Numbered from the stretch's first letter, positions 1-10,789 are shown. The stretch is 18,166 nt of DNA from Gracilaria vermiculophylla (GCA_019155205.2 JAHNZQ020000277.1:606441-624606); one strand, 5' to 3'. Notes: generated by a model not told the origin, from the sequence alone. Program-made: numbers and translations.

Positions 1-160
<160 letters not shown>

Positions 161-832
161 GCGCTGCCGATAAAAATGCGAGAAACTCTTTCACTATCCA
201 GTTCTCTTACATCTAATGAACTCTATTGGACTCCATCTCGATATTCTTGGTAGAACAGACGAAACGTGACAAAATGGTTTGTGTACACACATTTTAGCAT
301 TACTAGAGCTCATACCATCAGTTTTCGTTCATAAACTCCAAAACAGCACCATGAATATATCTAGAACATGGACTAATTTGTATAGAAGTTAGGGCAAAAC
401 CTTTTGGACATGATACAACAGAACCAATGCTTCCATTTCCAACTAGTGTCGTGGCTTTGCGGTGGCGAACGTGGTAAGTTCCTACGACAAAGCTGCCGGA
501 ATTTATTACACGGATACACTACCCCTACCGTCTAATTTCAAAACCTCTTCGATTCAGATGGACCCCGGACTCACTGACATTCTTCGACGATGAAAAATCC
601 CAGTTGATGCAATCCATTCTTTGTTCCAAATTATAAGAGACGTGACGTCTGTCATAATGACCCAAACCCTTTGTTTCTCTCAATTTGAACATGATCTGTG
701 GCGGAGATGTATTGGAGGTATTGGTTAGGAACGGCGCTTCTAAGATACAGTGAGGCTTTGACGGCAGCTCTTTCTGTATAAAAGTCAACTTCATCAGCAG
801 TTCCACAATCTCTCCATGCCAGTATCACAGCT
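161..832. other. Upstream intergenic region without a recognised gene
   Basis: These 670 bases precede the first gene. The only open frames are short minus-strand ones (at 525-806 and 652-867) with no recognisable motif, and one of them runs into the downstream coding region. I see no tRNA, repeat or convincing TATA element. The 5' leader and promoter of the gene at 833 presumably lie here. Confidence 0.5.
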
Positions 833-2800
833 ATGAAGATGGTTGGATTCTTCAAAACCGTCAACAAGAGACTGCAGGAGAGGCGGGCTCACGAGAAGGA
901 AGATAGCGACATCGTGGAACCTGCTGGCAAGCACACCACCACAAAAAGCCGCATGAAGGGGGATTTGAAAGCAGGGGACTTTGGAAGCGGTTCCCCATTC
1001 CGGCCTCTTGAAATAGAAGAGAAGGTTCGGAGCAAAAGAGAAGGGAAGAAGGCATTTGGCAGAGGAATTCGATCTGCCTGGGATAGGATTCGCGGCCTTG
1101 GAAAAAAAGTTTCAAGCATTGGAAGAGTTGCGGCGGGAGGAAATAAGAAGCTTGAAGACTGCTTTCCCCCCCATCCTTTCATAAGCAGTTTGACAGACGA
1201 TTGGCGGGGTCATGAAGTCAGGGACCCTGCTGAATCTGTTCTTTCCCCCGCACAACCCCAGAGTCTCGTAGATGAAGAAGAACGCTCTACGAGACTGCAT
1301 GTTGCGGGGGGCGGGGATGTTGGCTTGGCTGAAATAGGCCAAGCACAAGATCAATCGTTCAGCAAGGGAGACGAACCAACTCGAGAAGAGGTGAGGTCTC
1401 CCTCGGCGAACAAGGACGGTCTCGAGCTGCATGCAGTGAAATTTGGAGGAGGCCTGGATCTTGCTTCGGGCATGCAAATCCTCTCCGTTGCAGATGGGCG
1501 AAGTTCAGCTCTTCCAGAGGTTGAGCATGATTCTCGACCTTCTCTTGGTTCGCAGAAGAATCATTCTGCCACGAAGATGATGTTCACAGCGGGTTGTGGT
1601 GAACACACTTCAGCGGAAACTGGCTGTGGCCGTTCACCTACCGAGCAGCGCGTTGAACGGCCACAGGAGTTCTTCAGGGAAAATTCACCCTCCCTGAATG
1701 GATCAGAGAAGAGCGAGGGAGCTTCTCAAAATGACTCAAGGGGGAGTGAAAATCACCCGGCAACTGCACCCCTATTGTTGCCTTCCTCCGATCACGAAGA
1801 ACCCAGACTTTCGGCATCTGGTGGCATCTTCGAAACGGCGCCGAATTGTTGTTTGTTAAAGCTCCCCAGTCTCACAACAACAGAAGAAGCTGGGGGGGTG
1901 AATGAAGCTGGCAAAGATTTTGGCACAAACATTTCTGCTGCCACGCCTGCTACGTCAACGTGTTCCTGTCGCTTTCGAGGAACAAGCACCCCCTCATCAG
2001 AGCGCCGCAAGACATGTTCCGCTCGTGATTCTAAGGAGCATTTGAATGACAAGGCATACTCGGACGAGTCTGAAATTATTGAAGTGATCGGAAATGAATT
2101 TGAGTGGTCAACAGATGGCTCTGTTTTGACAGAAGAGGAAGAAGACGTGGCCGCAAGAGGTTTTTATTCAAAGTACATTCTAGGCACGTCGTTTAACGGA
2201 ATGTTTGACGTGTATTCTGCAACATCTGGCCAACTGATAGCTTCTTTCCCTCTCGAAGAAAGGAGCAGCAACTCATGTGGTTTGTGGAGGGAGGGACCAG
2301 CTCTGAGTGTTTTTGATATATTGGAAGCCGTATCAAGTATTGACGAGTCAGTGGAAGATGGTGGGGTCGAAGACGAATCGGCGTGTTTCTCGGACAATGC
2401 GACGTCGAAAACGGAACAAACAGCTTCAAAGAGAGTTGTTGTGGAGTACATCACAGGCACATCATTGAATGAGGGTTTGAAATTGTGTGTGGCGAACTGG
2501 GAGGACATGTGCTGGGGCCAGATTGAAGAAACATTGAGCGAGTTTTTCCCTCGTTCTCTGATGGCTGCTTCTCTACGAAATTGCTGCATCCAATCAGTGA
2601 CGCAGCACAGACATGAAGAAATTGCAAAGAACAGCCTCAAGAGCAAGCCTCTGAACGAAAGGGCGACATCATGTTGCTCGACCGTGGTTTATCGAAGGAG
2701 CAGAAAGCGTTGGCGGAAATGCGTGATTGTTGGCATGACTGTGTTGTTGGTACAGGCAATCGGTTTGTTTTCGTGGACGAGAGATTTATTATTATTATGA
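833..2800 (+). CDS. Unrecognised protein, probably C-terminally tail-anchored
   Basis: I do not recognise this 655-residue protein. Most of it is Ser/Glu/Gly-rich and looks disordered (about residues 20-430). The N terminus is basic and could form an amphipathic helix. Near the C terminus a basic cluster (RRSRKRWRKC, 621-630) precedes one hydrophobic segment (VIVGMTVLLVQAIGLFSW, 631-648) and a seven-residue tail. That is the layout of a tail-anchored protein with its bulk in the cytosol. There is no N-terminal signal peptide. Two segments resemble each other: YILGTSFNG (448-456) and YITGTSLNE (539-547). Each follows an acidic stretch, so an internal duplication is likely. The start is the first ATG; a second ATG six bases later has the better context (A at -3, G at +4). 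The frame is open for almost 2 kb without introns, which supports a real gene. The target membrane cannot be told. Confidence 0.75.
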   Translation: MKMVGFFKTVNKRLQERRAHEKEDSDIVEPAGKHTTTKSRMKGDLKAGDFGSGSPFRPLEIEEKVRSKREGKKAFGRGIRSAWDRIRGLGKKVSSIGRVAAGGNKKLEDCFPPHPFISSLTDDWRGHEVRDPAESVLSPAQPQSLVDEEERSTRLHVAGGGDVGLAEIGQAQDQSFSKGDEPTREEVRSPSANKDGLELHAVKFGGGLDLASGMQILSVADGRSSALPEVEHDSRPSLGSQKNHSATKMMFTAGCGEHTSAETGCGRSPTEQRVERPQEFFRENSPSLNGSEKSEGASQNDSRGSENHPATAPLLLPSSDHEEPRLSASGGIFETAPNCCLLKLPSLTTTEEAGGVNEAGKDFGTNISAATPATSTCSCRFRGTSTPSSERRKTCSARDSKEHLNDKAYSDESEIIEVIGNEFEWSTDGSVLTEEEEDVAARGFYSKYILGTSFNGMFDVYSATSGQLIASFPLEERSSNSCGLWREGPALSVFDILEAVSSIDESVEDGGVEDESACFSDNATSKTEQTASKRVVVEYITGTSLNEGLKLCVANWEDMCWGQIEETLSEFFPRSLMAASLRNCCIQSVTQHRHEEIAKNSLKSKPLNERATSCCSTVVYRRSRKRWRKCVIVGMTVLLVQAIGLFSWTRDLLLL

Positions 2801-3643
2801 GATTGAGACAATACCAATTGGATAGGTGGCCATTTTCGTCATCATGTGGACAAACGCAACGTGGAAGTTAAATCATGTTGCATCATCTTTTGGCTGACAT
2901 GCATTCGCACGCACGATTCATAGCCGGCGACAAGCTCGTTAGACAGCGGGGATGCGCGACAAGCTCTGGAGGATGAATGCGTAGGAACAGTGAAGGCGAT
3001 TGTTGCCGGAAACGAGACGTTTCTCTCGGTGAAAACACGGAAGGAATGTAATTGTTTCGAAGCACTACAAGAGGCGTATGTTAGGGAGTGGAGCACGACT
3101 ACAGAAAGTAGTGGTATGTGTGAATAAGAGTGATAGGTTGTTGGGGCTCTCAGCAGAAGAATGAGAGGGAGACAAGTGATTTAAATTTGGGGCTTTGGAC
3201 AGCCGCAGCGCGTCTCGCCTCGCCGCAGAAAAGGCGGCTCGGCGTTGAGAAGGAAAACGTCGGCAGGTCTCTCTTGTTGTTCAGCTTGGGGTCTCCATGA
3301 CGAGAGATCGGTTTGCTTTTGTTGGGCGTGCGAGCGCACTGTCTCCGGTGGGTCGGACACAGTGAAGTTGTGGAGGTGTGAAAAAAGGCGCTGCAACTTT
3401 GAAATATCACCCTTTTCCTGTGAAAAATTGCAGTCACCCCTTCAGACCTCCCAAATACTCGGCTCTTAACCCCTTAACTGAGCTACTTCTGCAAGCATTC
3501 ACAAATGATTGTATCATGGATCCATTTGTGGTGCTCTGCCTGCAGAAAGATCTAATTCCACGCAAGAACCTTTGTTGTGTACCACAGCGATCAACGTTTC
3601 TTTGCTGCCGACACAGGCGGCTTTCCACAACGACGGTACCGTC
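2801..3643. other. Intergenic region between the tail-anchored-protein gene and COQ5
   Basis: About 840 bases with only short, unsupported open frames. The COQ5 frame stays open upstream to 3509, but that stretch has no family similarity and is probably 5' leader. No canonical AATAAA signal, tRNA or repeat was seen. The 3' end of the upstream gene and the COQ5 promoter should both lie here. Confidence 0.5.
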
Positions 3644-4465
3644 ATGATACTTCGTGCGGCGAGCGCTGCTCGCAGCCGCTTGGACTCATTTTGCCACCCA
3701 CGTGCCAAACGTGCCTTCACCTCTGATGCCCCCGAACGCTCCACGACGCATTTTGGCTTCTCCACCGTTCGCACCGCCGATAAGCAGCGCATGGTGTCGT
3801 CCGTGTTCACCTCCGTTGCGCCCAAGTATGACCTCATGAACGATCTCATGTCACTCGGCATGCACCGCGTGTGGAAGAACCACTTCGTGCACCAGCTAGC
3901 CCCCAACGATTCTATGTCCATTCTGGACTGTGCCACCGGAACCGGCGATATCGCACGTCTCATTCACGCACGCGCCCCGCACGCCACCATCACGCTGGTC
4001 GATGCTAATGCCGAAATGCTACAGCGCGCCGCGGAGCGCGGCCCGTCTGAGTTTCGCATCGTCCAGGCCAACGCCCAGCGCCTGCCCTTCGATTCCGCCT
4101 CGTTTGATGCCTACACCATCTCCTTCGGCATGCGCAACGTCCCCTGCCCGCAGCTAGCCCTCGAAGAGGCTTTTCGTGTGCTCAAACCGGGAGGCCGCTT
4201 TCTAATGCTCGAGTTTTCCGCCGTCACAGATCCCTTCTTGCAGCCATTGTACGAAGCCTACTCTTTCAACGTCATTCCGCGCATTGGCCAGCTCGTCGCG
4301 CGCGACCGCCGCTCGTATCAGTACCTCGTCGAGTCCATCAGGGCTTTTCCTGCGCAGCGCCAGTTTGCGGACATGATCCGCGATAGTGGCTTCCGACATG
4401 TTTCAGTAACTGACTATACATACGGCATTGCCGCTTGTTACTCTGCCTTCAAACCAGCTCAATAG
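3644..4465 (+). CDS. COQ5: Mitochondrial 2-methoxy-6-polyprenyl-1,4-benzoquinol methylase (COQ5/UbiE family)
   Basis: This SAM-dependent enzyme performs the C-methylation step of ubiquinone biosynthesis, in mitochondria as part of the CoQ synthome. The 273-residue protein carries both UbiE/COQ5 signatures: YDLMNDLMSLGMHRVW (62-77) and RVLKPGGRFLMLEFS (178-192). The SAM-binding motif I is ILDCATGTGD (93-102), and FGMRNV (161-166) and SYQYLVESIRAFP are also typical. The frame is open from 3509, but I chose the ATG at 3644. The protein then begins MILRAASAARSR, rich in Arg, Ala and Ser and free of acidic residues for about 30 positions, as expected of a mitochondrial presequence. The length fits the family and no intron is visible. 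The plant and cyanobacterial menaquinone/phylloquinone methylases are related, but the presequence and motifs favour COQ5. Confidence 0.93.
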   Translation: MILRAASAARSRLDSFCHPRAKRAFTSDAPERSTTHFGFSTVRTADKQRMVSSVFTSVAPKYDLMNDLMSLGMHRVWKNHFVHQLAPNDSMSILDCATGTGDIARLIHARAPHATITLVDANAEMLQRAAERGPSEFRIVQANAQRLPFDSASFDAYTISFGMRNVPCPQLALEEAFRVLKPGGRFLMLEFSAVTDPFLQPLYEAYSFNVIPRIGQLVARDRRSYQYLVESIRAFPAQRQFADMIRDSGFRHVSVTDYTYGIAACYSAFKPAQ

Positions 4466-6334
4466 AACTCGCCTATCGTGATGCCCCATCGGCAAGCAAA
4501 GTCTCACCAACTGCGCAACATAAATACTAGCCTGGTGAGCGGAATAGAGCGTTCACCTGGCGAACGATACACTTTGACAAATGGGCAGCGTAAGAATTGG
4601 GCTCATGTCCAATTCCAGTTGTGCGTCATCGTCGCTTTGAAACATCTCTATCACTCTCCAATCGCGTTCAGATGGTGATGACGATAGTAACGCTTCCATC
4701 ATGTGCCCGCACACGCGTTGCTCGATCTTCGGTGCTATCGGTCGGTACGCAGTGGCACCGACACCATCGATGACGAGCTCAAGCGCGCTTCAAGTACACA
4801 TACTTTACGTAGAGTTAGGTCTACACTGCACGGCATGGAAGAGTCGGGTTCGGCTGGACGCACTCGTAATATACTTATGACAAATAATTCGAGGTGTCGT
4901 GAAACAAACGGCTCCCGAAGAAAAAGCTATCACTCTCAGCTCGTCGAAGGTGGAATTCCTTGCCAATGGTCCTCACGTTTGGCATCGTGGCATCGACAGC
5001 TGGCGAGTCTCAAGAGGATATTTGTATAATACTTTGGAGGGTGGACGTGTGCTGGCTGACTGCACCGTCCACGACCAAAGCGCGGTTTTTATACAACTAT
5101 ACAAGCTGAACAAGTGGTGATGAGAGCAAGTGTGAACGTTTTGGTTCAAAACGAGACATGTATAAACGCACAGATTCGGCTGGGGTGGAAGAAAAGCGCC
5201 TGGAACGGTTTTGCCAAGCGTTCTGCAGATCTTGTGCGATGTAGCGACGGATAAGTGCCTCCCCTGAATTCGCCCAGCTCCACACAAGATTTTGTTGGAA
5301 CTGTAGCGTGGAATGCCTAAGCTCCTACTAGGCAATACCTGTCCATAATGGCAAGCTTGTCCCTGAATGCCTCATCATGTACACGACTCGAAGCACCTAC
5401 ACCAATATGGAGTGCATCAGATACGCATAGATACATAACGGCACGCAAATCCATCCCACTGTTGTGATCTTGACACCTCTCTTCCGCCATAGACCGTCCA
5501 CATCACACAGGAATCTGTGGAAAACGGTCACCTGACGCTTGCGCTTTCTTTGCTCGAAAAAGCGCGCAACAACTGGGATCGGCACATGGGGTGCGGAAAA
5601 CGTTTGGAAGGACAGCAGCTGCACTTATGGATACGGAGGCACGTCACGGTTGGTACGTTGCTTTGAGGCGCCCTGTTTGCTCGTGTCCGCATAACTGTCA
5701 TGCGATGCGAATGTTGTTCTCAGCTGTGCGTTTCGGAAGAAATTGATCTGCTCAGGGATTTCGCTCGGATTGTCACAAAATGAATCGGAGCTAACACTCC
5801 GAGGGAAGATGAGCGGCATGTGCCCAGGAGCAAATGTTTGTAGGAGTATTGCCGAGAGGCTTAGATTCACGCAGATGAAGTATGTACTCTACGTTATATG
5901 GAGCTTAATCGCACCCGAGGTATTCATGACTGAGTGCTCGTATATCTTACCGGGGGAGCTCTGTCCCTCCACAGCGGACGTGCAGAACCCTCTGCGATGT
6001 GGCACCGAGTCTGGCTCCGATGAAACGAACTGTAAGCTTTTGGAAAGCCATCGGCCAACCATCAATTGAGAAAACATCCGATAAATCACAGACTACTTCA
6101 AATACTCACACGGCATTTAAAATTTTGAAAGCGTTCTGCTTCGCGACAACCTTGACCAGACGAGATGGCTCATCTTCGTCATATGGACTTTTTGTGTATC
6201 AAGCAAGGTAGGGGTTTAGTGTTTGAAGCGATGCCTCTTGTGCCCCCAAGCTGTATTTTTCAAACAAGTCATACTCATAACACACCCTTGACAATCTCCG
6301 TTTGCCTCGAATCCGGTCGCCCCACCTCCGCACC
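4466..6334. other. Long intergenic region with no convincing gene
   Basis: Nearly 1.9 kb on which I cannot place a gene. The longest open frames (4703-5029 and 5743-6069 on plus, 4973-5335 on minus, 108 to 120 codons) have no recognisable domain. The 5743-6069 frame has a hydrophobic stretch (YVLYVIWSLIAPEVF) but nothing else to support it. A plus-strand segment at 4881-5000 faintly recalls a copia-type RNase H end and is treated as a weak finding. The last few hundred bases should hold the promoter and 5' leader of the condensin gene. Confidence 0.5.
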
Positions 6335-6338
6335 ATGG
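6331..6338 (+). promoter_or_regulatory. Strong start-codon context for the condensin gene
   Basis: The bases CACCATGG surround the ATG at 6335, a match to the core eukaryotic consensus with purine at -3 and G at +4. The frame stays open upstream, but no better ATG is available there, so this site decides the start. Confidence 0.6.
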
Positions 6339-9300
6339 CCCGGGAACGAATCAGCCGCCCACGTTCAAAACAATCAGCGCCAGCGAACGATAGTCGCACG
6401 TCTGCGGATGAAAGCGCACAGCTGCACTTCATCGACGGGCTTCGTTCTGAGTTGCGTTCACAGCCAGTTGCATCGCACCGCGCGTTCCAACAACGGCTGA
6501 TACAGAAAACCTTGCATGTTTTGCAAACATCTCCTTCTCCAACTCTCGTCATTAACTGCGTTGCGCTCTACTTCGAATTGCTATCAGCTTCTGCATCGTC
6601 ATTCGACCATTTATGCTTCGACATATGCCTTGTTAACATTTCACATGTTTTGAAATCAACGCACTTGCGAGCATGTCCAGTCTCGGACAAGACCCTATTC
6701 GAAGCCATTTGGAAGAGACTCATCACTCTTATACAGTCCAACTCCTTTAATCTTTCTGACCACGCTGTTGTTCACCTTATCGTTTCTGCCTTTGCTAACG
6801 TTCTGCAGTATGGAGACAGCTCCGTTATACAAAAAGCAATGGCCGGCATTCATTGCTTGCTGCATTCGTCTTCAGCTGGGCTGTTTGTTGTTAATATTGT
6901 GTACAAGGCTATTCTCCCTCTTGTTTCGTTACATCTGCCGGTGCCCAATCGAAAAGCCTTGACCAAAGTGATAATCACGGTGGCCGACCGTGAGTCCGAA
7001 TGGCTAGCATCCGAACAAAATGAAACCATGCAATCATCTCCTCCCCAACAACCACACGCCTCGGAATTGCCGCGCCCCATTCTCCGCTTCCTTCAAGTCA
7101 TCTGCGTCAGAGCTCCTGAAAAAGCCGAAAGTCGAAACGACGTCGCTCAGCTCATAGTCCAAGTTCTTCTGACAAGAGAAGCCACCTACATCCAAAGATA
7201 TCAGCGCTTTCTGTTCAAAGCATGCTGCCATGCACGTTTGCCCGTCCGACTTCTCTCTCTGCAAACGTTATCGTGTTTGAACGCGCAAAGCGAGGAGGGG
7301 CGCCAACCCATGGAAGAGCTTGTTCGCGTTTTACTTGCTTTGTGTTCTCGCGTCGATGACCGGGTGGCCAATGTGCGAGCAAAGGCGTTGGCTAGCATTT
7401 TAGAAGTTTTCCGATCTCTTGCCGCTCACCGGTGCAAAACGGCGCTCGAGAACGTTGGATCCAGGGTGCTTGAAGCTGTGGCGTCAAGAATCCGTGACGA
7501 CAAATCTAGGGTTCGTCGCAATGCGTTGGATCTACTTGGATTTTTGTGCATTCAACATATCACGGTTGTCGACGACGTGCGGCCAATGGACACTGAGGAA
7601 GGCAATCGCTCTGCGGCCAGAAACGTTGAAATGAGACAGGAACAGCTGGACATGGTTCAAGTGTGCGAAAGCATAAAGCAACGCTGCTCAGACGCTTCTA
7701 GCGTGGTGAGACAGAGCGCAATGAAACACATTACAGAAGTTGTTCTCAAGGTAGAGAGTTCGGGTTTGCAAAAGTACTTGCGGGCGATTCTGCGCCTCTG
7801 GATTGAAGCCGTTCTTCCGCGCATGAACGACACGGACGCACGGTGTCAAGAAATTTGTTTAAACAATGTAAATGAGGTTTTTCTCAAAGGTCTTGGAGCG
7901 GAACGCGCGGCGGTTGACGGCGGAGTTTCAGAGAAGCACCTCGCAAATGTGCTGCTGCAAGAGATCGGGGAAAGGGAGGGGCAGCTTGTGGAGCTGGTGC
8001 GGAAAGCGCTCATCATTCTGTGCAAGAAAGAAGTGATCGGGGTGTGTCAACTGCAATACATTTGCGGGGTGCTCAAGAGCGAGGACGCAACGGTAGATGA
8101 GCGAATTCGAGCGGGGTCATGGGTTGTGGCAGAGGCTATATCATGCAGTGGAAAGGGTGAAGAAGTTGTGCGGCTTGTCGGACAAAGAAACGTGGTTGAC
8201 GCAATTGTTTCAAAGCACAAGGCGACGGCGTGTTTGGCGGCGGCGAATCTGGTGCACGTGATGGACTCGGGCACGAAACGCGTTTTGCAAGCGCATTGCA
8301 CCAAAGTTCTGTTTCCTGGGCAGTCGTTCAGAGAGCTGTGGAAGGACAATGAATTCATCTCGGCCGTTGGCAAGCTGCTCGGAGCGCTTTCAAACGAAGT
8401 CGGAGACGAACTGCTGGCACAGTGTGAGGGGTTCATCGCCGAAAACGGAAGCGATTTGGATGAAAAGACAAGTGTGGGGCTGTTGCACATCATTGGATGT
8501 GCGTGCGTGCACTTTCGGTTGCGCACGCCACCTCCGAGTGGCGTAGTAACGTTTGTGGAAGCCATGACAAGCAATGTTCAAACAAGTAGTGCGCAACGGG
8601 CTGTGGCCATCACAACGCTCGGCAAACTGTGCCTTGTGGAAGGGTTCGAGCAGTGCGCTGCGCCACGCGAAATGGAAGAGCGCAGGGATTCGAAGAGTGC
8701 AAGGTGCAAGCTGCTCGGCGAGTCTCTCACACGCCGCGTGGTGTCAGTGTTTGTGCACGAATTAGATAATGCAACAAGCAGTGCGACGAGAAACAACGCG
8801 GTGGTGGTTTTGTGCGACTTGTGCCGTCATTACACGGCGATAGTTGAGCCGTTTATGCCGCGAGTGGCGGCGCTTCTCAGCGACGCTTCAGAGTTTGTGA
8901 GGGTGCAGGCCATCTCCTCGCTGGTGGACCTTCTTCAGCAGGATTACATCAAGATGAGGACGGGGCCGTTGCTGTACCGGATGGCGACAGCGCTTGTGGA
9001 TTCATGCAGCACAGTTTGCTGTATTGCGGAATACGCCGTTCTGCAGGTGATGAGGTCGAAGAACGCGTCGCTGCTGGGCGTGTGCTTCGTGGAACTGATA
9101 TTCGTGCTGAACGAGTGCACAGAGAGCAGCACTTACAACAGGTTCGGTTCTGGGGGCGGGCACGCGGCGGCGCTGCGAGTGGAAGACGAATGGAGGAGGC
9201 GCACGATATACGACGTGTTTCTCAAGGGAATGGGGTTGGAGCAGCGGCTGCGGCTGCGCGGACGGCTGCGCAGCGACATCATCGGCAGCGTGTTGGATGC

Positions 9301-9726
9301 AAAAGTGGACTTTTCGCAACGCAGCGTGCAGGCGGTTGTGGAAGACGCGCTGAGTGTGCTGGCGGCGCCGGCGCTCAACCCGTTCGGCGCAATGCGCAGC
9401 GCGTGCGACGGGGCGGTGGAAGAGGGGTGCGATGAGGAGGGGCACAAGGGGCAGGGCGGCGGGTGGCGACACGGCGAGCGGGTTGAGACGAAGAAAACAG
9501 CGCTGCTGAGGAAGGTTGACGAATGCGAGCTTCGCGAGGCGCTGGTTCCGTGCCTCGTGGAGCTGCGGTGGTTTCTGGAAAAGCGGCGTTCACCGACGAT
9601 CAAGAAGGTGATGCAGTGCCTGTGCGCGGTGCTGCGGGCGCATGGCGAGTCGCTGAGCACGATGATTGAAGACGCGGTGGTTCGCGCGGAGGTGCAGCGC
9701 GACATGCAGGCGGGCGACGGCAAGTA

Positions 9727-9727
<1 letters not shown>
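6335..9727 (+). CDS. NCAPD3: Condensin-2 complex subunit D3 (CAP-D3), HEAT-repeat protein
   Basis: CAP-D3 is a non-SMC HEAT-repeat subunit of condensin II, the nuclear complex that compacts chromosomes for mitosis. The 1130-residue product is almost wholly alpha-solenoid-like. HEAT-type helices are clear at about residues 300-420 (for example VRAKALASILEVF and VRRNALDLLGFL). The Cnd1-type domain lies at about 808-960, with NNAVVVLCDLCRHYTAIVEPF, LLQQDYIKMR and FVELIFVLNE in the D3 order. After it comes a D3-like block RRTIYDVFLKGMGLEQRLRL, then an acidic/Gly insertion (about 1020-1055). The C-terminal helix LVELRWFLEKRRSP (near 1075) matches the D3 tail. This tail and the FVLNE block argue for D3 over the condensin I subunit D2. 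At 1130 residues it is shorter than animal D3 (about 1500), mainly by lacking a long C-terminal tail. No introns are visible. The stop codon abuts a G tract. Confidence 0.85.
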
Positions 9728-9761
<34 letters not shown>

Positions 9762-9772
9762 CGGGGGGGGGT

Positions 9773-9819
<47 letters not shown>
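9728..9819 (+). repeat. Long poly-G tract directly after the CAP-D3 stop codon
   Basis: There are 92 bases of G with only two interruptions, C at 9762 and T at 9772. The pure runs are 34, 9 and 47 bases long. The tract begins at the base after the TAG and would be transcribed as the first part of the 3' UTR. Such runs can form G-quadruplexes in DNA and RNA and are prone to slippage and to sequencing or assembly error, so the true length may differ. Confidence 0.95.
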
Positions 9820-9820
<1 letters not shown>

Positions 9821-10004
9821 GCGTGCCGACACGTTGACGACGTGTGGGGAAGGAGGTACTGCGCCACGTGTAGAGTTTGGTGGGGTGCGTGAGGTTGGTG
9901 TGCAGGCGTGGCACGATTGCATGACCGGTGGGGTCTCGAAGGTTGGCGGTGCGCTCACATGATGAGCACGTGCGCCAGGGGCGCGAGCGGCGGGGAGATT
10001 TGGG

Positions 10005-10420
10005 GCGTGCTGGCGCGCGCGCGCGCGCGACTGCCAAGTTGCGCAGTGGTGCAGCCGCGGCGCAGCGCGGCGCTGCGCGCGTCTGCGCGGCGCGCGGCGC
10101 GCGGCGCGCGGCGGCAGCGCGGCGGCGCGGCAACGGGCGGCCGCGGCGCGCGCGCGCCTGCACCGCGCGCTTGCGCGCGCTGAGCTGGCGGCTCGCGCCT
10201 CGGCTCGCGACGCACCGCCGCCGCCGCGCGCGCCGCCGCCGTTCCACCTCGCGCGCGCGCCGCCGCGCACTGCGTGCGTCTCGCGTGCCGGCGACTGCAC
10301 GCAAATTCGGCCAGCGCACGCGTTCCATCATCTCCGAAATCTGCCGTGTTTAATATACGTGCGCGCGCATGGCTTGCGGTGGCGTGCGCGCGCGCGCGCC
10401 GCGCCCCCCCTGCGCCCCTC
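10005..10420. repeat. CpG-saturated low-complexity island with alternating CG runs
   Basis: Extremely GC-rich sequence dominated by GCGC steps. It includes a perfect 17-base alternating GC run at 10013-10029, a 7-bp hairpin with a two-base loop at 10164-10179, and further runs near 10141-10157 and 10359-10407. All six frames look Arg/Ala-rich simply because of base composition, so I call no gene. Alternating CG favours Z-DNA. It could be a CpG-island promoter, but no gene lies downstream to use it. Confidence 0.75.
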
Positions 10421-10628
10421 CGCTCTCGCTGCACCGTGCCACATCGCTACTCGTGTGCGCCGCTCCATTGTTCATACTTTGCTCATCTATCATCCACCAC
10501 CACCACATGTGCCACTTTCTCATATATGTAAAACGCTCAATAACTGCCGCAAAACCGCCCTGCAGCCGCTTCACACCATACGTGCATCAACCCCCCCCAG
10601 TGCAATCTCTGCCACACCCCACCCCGAG

Positions 10629-10647
10629 CGCCGCCGCCGCCGCCGCC
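10629..10647 (+). repeat. Short (CCG)n trinucleotide repeat
   Basis: About six GCC/CCG units in C-rich sequence. There is no coding context to give it a role. Confidence 0.8.
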
Positions 10648-10789
10648 AAAGGCCGCCGTCAGCCACGCGCCCTTGTAAGCAACGCCCGTGCCACAAATCG
10701 CCCGGTCCCCCGCCGTCGCCGAGCAACGCGCCTGCCGCACATCGCACATCTGCACCGCCCCGCGCATCTAATTACAATTGACACAAAAA

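Noticed and set aside
3509..3643. 45-codon upstream extension of COQ5
   Set aside because: The extension has no family similarity, and starting at 3644 gives a proper mitochondrial presequence.
5743..6069. 108-codon plus-strand frame with a hydrophobic segment
   Set aside because: It is short, without motif, family or codon support, and overlaps an equally open minus frame.
8047..8574. 175-codon minus-strand frame inside the CAP-D3 gene
   Set aside because: It is antisense to well-conserved coding sequence, has no motif, and is a shadow frame.
9666..10353. Plus-strand frames with poly-Gly followed by Arg/Ala-rich sequence
   Set aside because: Same low-complexity cause. They overlap the CAP-D3 end in another frame and have no domain.
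9133..10434. Long minus-strand open frames rich in Pro, Arg and Ala opposite the CAP-D3 3' end, the G tract and the CpG island
   Set aside because: The Pro runs are just the complement of the G tract, and the Arg/Ala content follows from GCGC composition. Several overlapping frames are open at once, which is a composition effect.
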